NCBI RefSeq assembly: GCF_905475395.1
Contig: NC_058342.1
Coordinates: 18,510,640-18,574,639, forward strand
Direction of reading: 5' to 3'
DNA length: 64,000 bases
From: Chrysoperla carnea
Lineage: Eukaryota > Arthropoda > Insecta > Neuroptera > Chrysopidae
Position 1 is the first letter of the stretch. Each line of letters opens with the position of its first letter. The notes under the pieces were generated by a model, which did no database searches, was not told the DNA's origin, and worked only from the letters and a program-made list of their open reading frames with translations. The position numbers and the translations under genes are program-made. Shown here piece after piece: positions 59,595 to 64,000 of the stretch.

Positions 59595-60086
59595 CTGTGG
59601 AAATTAAATCAAAATTTTTATTAATTGAATTTATATTAGGTTTTTGGTAGCACATACTATATTATAATAAATAATTAAAATAATAAAGAATTATTTTATT
59701 ATTTGAGTATGAAAGTTTTTTTATTTGATCTCAAAATTTTTCGAACTTGCGTTCATTCTCTTGAAATTGAATCTATTGAGAATGGAAAGCAAGTTCGCAA
59801 AATAAAAAAACTTGTAGTCATACACTAATAATAAAATTATTTTTTATTATTTTTATTATTTTAATTATCAAAATTTTTATTATTTTTATTCAATTTGATC
59901 TTAATATTAAAAATAGTTTAAATGTAGGATCTTTTATTTACCGCGACATTTATTTACCTGTTCTTCCAAATGTCTATGAAACAATTAAACTTAGATACAA
60001 AATCATATTAGAGTTACTCTGGTAAGAGGCAGAATATTGATGCATGATAGAGAATGAACACAGACGAAAAAAAACAAGCAAGCATA

Positions 60087-60471
60087 GGGGCCGTTCATAA
60101 AATACGTTCGTACTGAAGGCGGGGGGAGGGGTTCTACTGAGTGTGACAATGGGGGACAGGGATCTAAGACAATGTGACGTTCGCGGCTTATCAAAAAATT
60201 TTATTGGAGAATTTCTTTCAGCTATTTTTTTTTCAATTTTCAAAAGAGTTTTGTTAATTTATTTAAATATTAGAAGAAAAAAAAATTAATATTTTTTAAT
60301 ATAAAAATTTGTGTACTATTAATCAAAATTTTCTATTTTTAGGGGGAGAGGGACTTAGTTTTTGTGACGTAATATTTATAGGGGTCATAGAAAGTGTGAC
60401 ACAGTGTGACAATCGGGGGGAGGGGGTCTCAAAATCCTAATTTTAGCGTGACGTATTTTATGAACGGCCCC
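60087..60471. mobile_element. TIR element in the PLEKHA-like intron, ends GGGGCCGTTCATAAAATACG
   Basis: Left GGGGCCGTTCATAAAATACG mirrors right CGTATTTTATGAACGGCCCC perfectly. The interior has G-rich sub-repeats (GGGGGAGGGG, GTGTGACAAT) near both ends. No clear target duplication; superfamily not assigned. Confidence 0.75.
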
Positions 60472-60519
60472 AATTATATGAAAGTATGTTTTTTGAATTT
60501 ACAAAATGGTTGAAACCAT

Positions 60520-61025
60520 CATAGCCCGTAGGTAACGTCTGTAAGATATCAGCTGTCAAAAGCCTGGTATTGATTTATATGTTATGGATGAAACCTAAGT
60601 GGGGTTGGGAATCTAACCCCTCCTAAAAGCTGTAGGAATATATTTGCATGATCTAAACGAGCTGCCAAAAAAGTCAGACCAGTGTGGCTTTGTAAATTAG
60701 TCCAGAAACACCCTTTTCCACATAATTTTAAATATATCGGGAGTTTAAGGCAGATAGCGATCTCTAGAACAACTCGAGAGATTAGAAATTATATGGAAAA
60801 GTCTGGTTCTGGGCTAATCTACAAAGCGACACTAGTCTTCGGTTTTTAGCAGCTTGTTTAGATCATGCATATTTTGCTGCAATTTTGAAGGAGGCTAGAA
60901 ACCCCCAGTACCACCCGGGGAATTGGAAATCATATGGAAAAATGTGGTTCTGGTTTGATCTACAACATATGTCAAAGCCCAAAAACCTGGCAGCTGGCGA
61001 CATTCAGTTGTTATTAGCTCACGGG
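60520..61025. repeat. Palindromic multi-unit array 4, in the PLEKHA-like intron
   Basis: GCATGATCTAAACGAGCTGC and AAATTAGTCCAGAAACA (about 60,650-60,720) are inverted as TCTGGTTCTGGGCTAATCTA and GCAGCTTGTTTAGATCATGC (60,803-60,870). A further unit (ATATGGAAAAATGTGGTTCT) follows at 60,933. Confidence 0.6.
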
Positions 61026-61999
61026 TTGTAATGAATTGCTGTAACTCTTAATAGGAAAACTCTTAAAATATGTTTAAACCTCTACTATCTTTATACGACT
61101 AAAGAATACGAGTATTTATTTACGTCCCCAGACAGGCACTGTAGGATAAAATAAGATTTTCGATACAGAAAATTATCGAATATTTGATGTTAGACCAATA
61201 TCAAGACTTGTATCAATTGATTATTTTCTCGATTCAGACATTTTGCACTTATAATATTGGTACGAGTGCCAACAAAATAGGCCAGAAATTCAATTTTCAG
61301 GAATAAAAAGAGTTTTCAAAATTTACTCCTTTCAGTTATTGCCGCTCCAGACACGTGCCTACTTCATGGTAAGCCCGGGCCTGCAGAAACCCAAAGACTA
61401 CAGGGATGAGTAGAAGACTATTCTTGCTATTTTGTATGAAATTTTAACGCATTCAAATTTTTTCGTAAAAATTACATAGTGGGCTATTTGGTGATTATTG
61501 GAGGGTGAGGGGAAACTCACTTGTTCTAAAAATAGAGCTAAATGAAGTTATTACTAAATTACTTTGTTCGTACACGTTTTTTAACTAAACTACTTGCTAC
61601 TTAACTAAAATACTTATGGGGGCCAGTGTTCATTCCAAAGAGATATGACAGATAGAGAACGCTAGCCTGTAAGTGGATGCGATATGGGAAGCGAGAGAGA
61701 AGACTGCCAATGAGTTCTCTTGTGTCCTTATCTACAAAACGCTTTCTTTAAGACTTGTCACGGCACGTTCTTTCGTACAGGAAATTGAACCCCACATGTT
61801 TTGTACCACGATGATCGCACGGTCCCCATAGTTTTGCTTAACGAAGTTTACATTTACCATTACTACTACTAAAAATATTTGGATTAAACTAAGTAAAATA
61901 ATAAGTTCCTCAAAAATAATTACACTAAAGATCGGCTTCACCATCTCTAAGATTAACCAACTTTATGTGAGTCGTAGAAATGAAAATATGTTGAGTCGT

Positions 62000-62560
62000 A
62001 AAATTTTTTGAAAACTATGTATAAAAATAGTTTGGATCATGATGATCAAAAGTTCTTGTGGATTTAAGCTTCAAAAACCCTTCCCTTCTGAGGTACTTCA
62101 ATTCAAAGTTTATGCCTACATGATATATTGATTTTTGGTTTCGGTAAAAATTATTTTAAAACTATGTATTAAGGTAGTTTTGATCATGATGATCAAAAGT
62201 TTTTATGGATTCAACCATCAAAAAATCTTCCCTTCCGAGCTACGGCCATTCAAAGGTTACGCCTACATGAAGAGCTCAGAAGGGAATGGTTTTGAAGATT
62301 GAGTCCATAAGAACTTTTGATCAGCATGATCAAAACTACCTTAATCCATACTTTTCAAAAAATTTAAATCGTAACGAATAATCAATATCTCATGCAGGCA
62401 TAACCTTTGAAAGGCTGTAGTTCGATAGGGAAGAGTTTTTGAGGATTGAGTTCATAAGGACTTTTGATCAAAATGTCAAAACTAGCATGATCAAAACTAC
62501 CTTAATCAATATTTTTCAAAAAATATTAACCGAAAGCAAAAATCAATGTATTTTGTCCGG
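62000..62560. repeat. Palindromic multi-unit array 5, in the PLEKHA-like intron
   Basis: Two + units (near 62,012 and 62,155) contain GATCATGATGATCAAAAGTT and CTTCCCTTCYGAG. Two inverted units (near 62,290 and 62,420) contain AACTTTTGATCAGCATGATC and GAGTTTTTGAGGATTGAG. The symmetry centre is near 62,280; each unit is about 140 bp. Confidence 0.75.
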
Positions 62561-62982
62561 GGTCCTTTCAAATCGATAGAGTAAAGGGTATAATCGCAGT
62601 GCTTGAAATTCAATTGTAACTTTAACCATATTTATCTGGAAAAGCGCTTTTATTTTTAAAGAAGGAATTAAAATTTTTATATTTTATCTTTGTCGCGGTT
62701 TAATCCAATTTGAGTTCTATTTAATTGTTAAATTAAAGTTGGTGAAACCTTAATGATTGTTAAAAACTAAAAAACTAAAAAATAATAATAATAAACAAAC
62801 CTCAAAAAGCAGGTGAAACAAAAAAACATTTTCATTACTGCTAATCAGATTTTTTATCTTTGGAACCTAAATGAACAATCACAAAAAAAAAACACATCTA
62901 ATAAAAAAAAAACATCAACACAAGCCCTACATGCCCAAAACCATAAACTATGATTCAAATAAAATATCAAAACAATACGTAC

Positions 62983-63406
62983 CAGCAACAATTTTGCTCA
63001 TCTCAATCACTTGTTTCGCTAAAATTTGATTTAATTGTAACAAATGTTCGCGTTGACGTTTTTCCTCGGACATTGTGAATGATTTACCCTCGGTACCTTG
63101 GCCCAAACGACTCGTATCCAATGTAGTGGGTAAGGCCGTACTATCTGATAACATTTTCTTAATGGATTCAACTTTACGCATACGCTGGCGCTCCTCTTCG
63201 GCGGATAATTCAGGTAAATCTTGTGGCATGTATCGTTCAGGTATGATTATTTTACTTGGGGTTCCTAGGATATTATCTATGGTGCGCTCGTTGTATTTAA
63301 TTTCTTTATGGCCTAATGTAGATCGCACCACATCTGGAGTATTTATTCTAGGTCGTAATGCTCTTTCCATGTCTAAATCGTCCAATGATCTTTCACTTTT
63401 TAGCCA
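62983..63406 (-). CDS. PLEKHA5/6/7-like (insect kramer-like) protein, penultimate exon
   Basis: This exon is bounded by TTTTTAG and G|GTACGT and encodes 141 residues plus one base. It starts WLKSERSLDDLDMERALRP. It then has a conserved-looking segment (TIDNILGTPSK, IIIPERYMPQDLPEL) and a charged helix (SAEEERQRMRKVESIKKML), a disordered Ser/Thr stretch, and a second helix with coiled-coil character (EEKRQREHLLQLNQILAKQV). IPERY followed by an acidic PEL/SxEE turn and an RxRKVExIK helix is how I remember the C-terminal half of PLEKHA5/6/7 proteins, phosphoinositide-binding PH scaffolds at junctions and microtubules. The family call rests on that pattern and could be wrong. That it is a real exon is supported by codon structure, splice sites and phase on both sides. 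Confidence 0.85.
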
Positions 63407-63549
63407 CTAAAAAAAAAAATAGATTATAGAATAAATTGATTATATGTAAGGATCAAAACGGAAATCACCTTAGATATTAAGGATAAAAAAGAGCTTTGGT
63501 TTCTATTTTGGATGTAAAAGTTGATCATTATCAAATTATTAAAATAAGA

Positions 63550-63905
63550 AATAAAAGAGAAAGCGTTGTTTACACAATTGAAATAGCGAGCTATAAGCGT
63601 CCGTGGCTGAATTTATTTACTATGCACTGCCCATCAAGCTGTTTTTCTCTCGAACGAGAGAGAAAGCGATGTTTACACAATTGAAATTGTTTTCAATCAC
63701 TTTCAATTGATTGAAAACAAAAGATAGACTATGTCATAGTACTGGAATCACGAACCCATATAACAAGGACGTGAAACTCCTATAGCGAGCTATAAACACC
63801 CGTGGCTGAATTTACGGCGCATATCTAGGCGGGGTCTAGTCATCGGTTGTTGCTTACTATGTACGGCGTATCAGGCTGTCTTTTTCTCGAACGAGAAAAT
63901 TTAAA
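63550..63905 (+). repeat. Spaced direct repeats in a PLEKHA-like intron
   Basis: TAGCGAGCTATAARCGYCCG with TGGCTGAATTTA occurs near 63,587 and 63,784, each followed by a CTGTTTTTCTCTCGAACGAG-type block. AGCGNTGTTTACACAATTGA also occurs twice. Confidence 0.6.
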
Positions 63906-63926
63906 AATTTTACAAAATTTTCTTAC

Positions 63927-64000
63927 CGAACTTGTATCTCCATCACTAGCTGAAAGTAGACTAAGATCCCGACTAATATGGTTATTATCGGGTGCAGTAT
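63927..64000 (-). CDS. PLEKHA-like gene, third-last exon (partial, runs off the window)
   Basis: Read on the minus strand, this stretch is open to the right edge in one frame and ends at TTCG|GTAAGA, a good donor, in phase 0. It encodes about 24 residues rich in Ser and Asp (…LSLLSASDGDTSS). Alone it would be weak, but it joins in frame to the next exon (TGG, Trp) and has the same low-complexity, disordered character expected of the linker in a PH-domain scaffold. The N-terminal part of the gene, including any PH domain, lies beyond the window. Confidence 0.75.

Noticed and set aside
63075..63410. 111-residue plus-strand frame
   Set aside because: It is the antisense of the PLEKHA-like exon, which has splice sites and phase agreement on the minus strand.

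Overview
The window looks like nuclear DNA from an insect: very AT-rich, with spliced protein-coding genes (GT...AG introns of 0.5 to 16 kb) and a very dense load of transposon debris. The order cannot be fixed from sequence alone. Two host genes are certain. They converge, 14-3-3 zeta on the + strand and a PLEKHA-like gene on the - strand, and are separated by about 18 kb of repeats.

Layout. 1-22,250: no host gene recognised; inverted-repeat elements, LINE remnants, several copies of one dispersed repeat, and one ambiguous exon-like stretch (17,432-17,603). 22,258-41,645: the 14-3-3 zeta gene. Its coding exons are 22,782-22,868, 39,314-39,814 and 41,394-41,549 (247 residues, complete), with a non-coding 5' exon implied by a splice acceptor at 22,748-22,749. 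Intron 1 (16.4 kb) holds a pogo-like MITE, a palindromic array, a 1.6 kb inverted repeat, tRNA-derived SINEs, RTE-like fragments and an orphan TATA/initiator promoter with heat-shock-element-like repeats near 36,966-37,364. Intron 2 (1.6 kb) holds a tandem array of about 163 bp. 41,646-59,480: intergenic; a degenerate tandem array, two pogo/Tigger-type remnants (both keep the start of the transposase DNA-binding domain), several TIR elements, a nested transposon and a (TA)n microsatellite. 59,482-64,000: the last three exons of a minus-strand gene that continues beyond the right edge. Splice phases agree exactly, giving 202 C-terminal residues that resemble the C-terminal region of PLEKHA5/6/7-like (insect kramer-like) PH-domain scaffolds.

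The strongest unusual features are structural. At least five arrays are built of several 100-160 bp units arranged head-to-head, so the whole element is palindromic. There are two clear nested insertions, a hAT-type MITE with a perfect 8-bp target duplication, and a SINE with a 12-bp target duplication. No operon, CRISPR, prophage or other prokaryotic system is present. Repeat calls rest on matches read by eye between copies within this window, so their boundaries are approximate unless a target-site duplication is stated.
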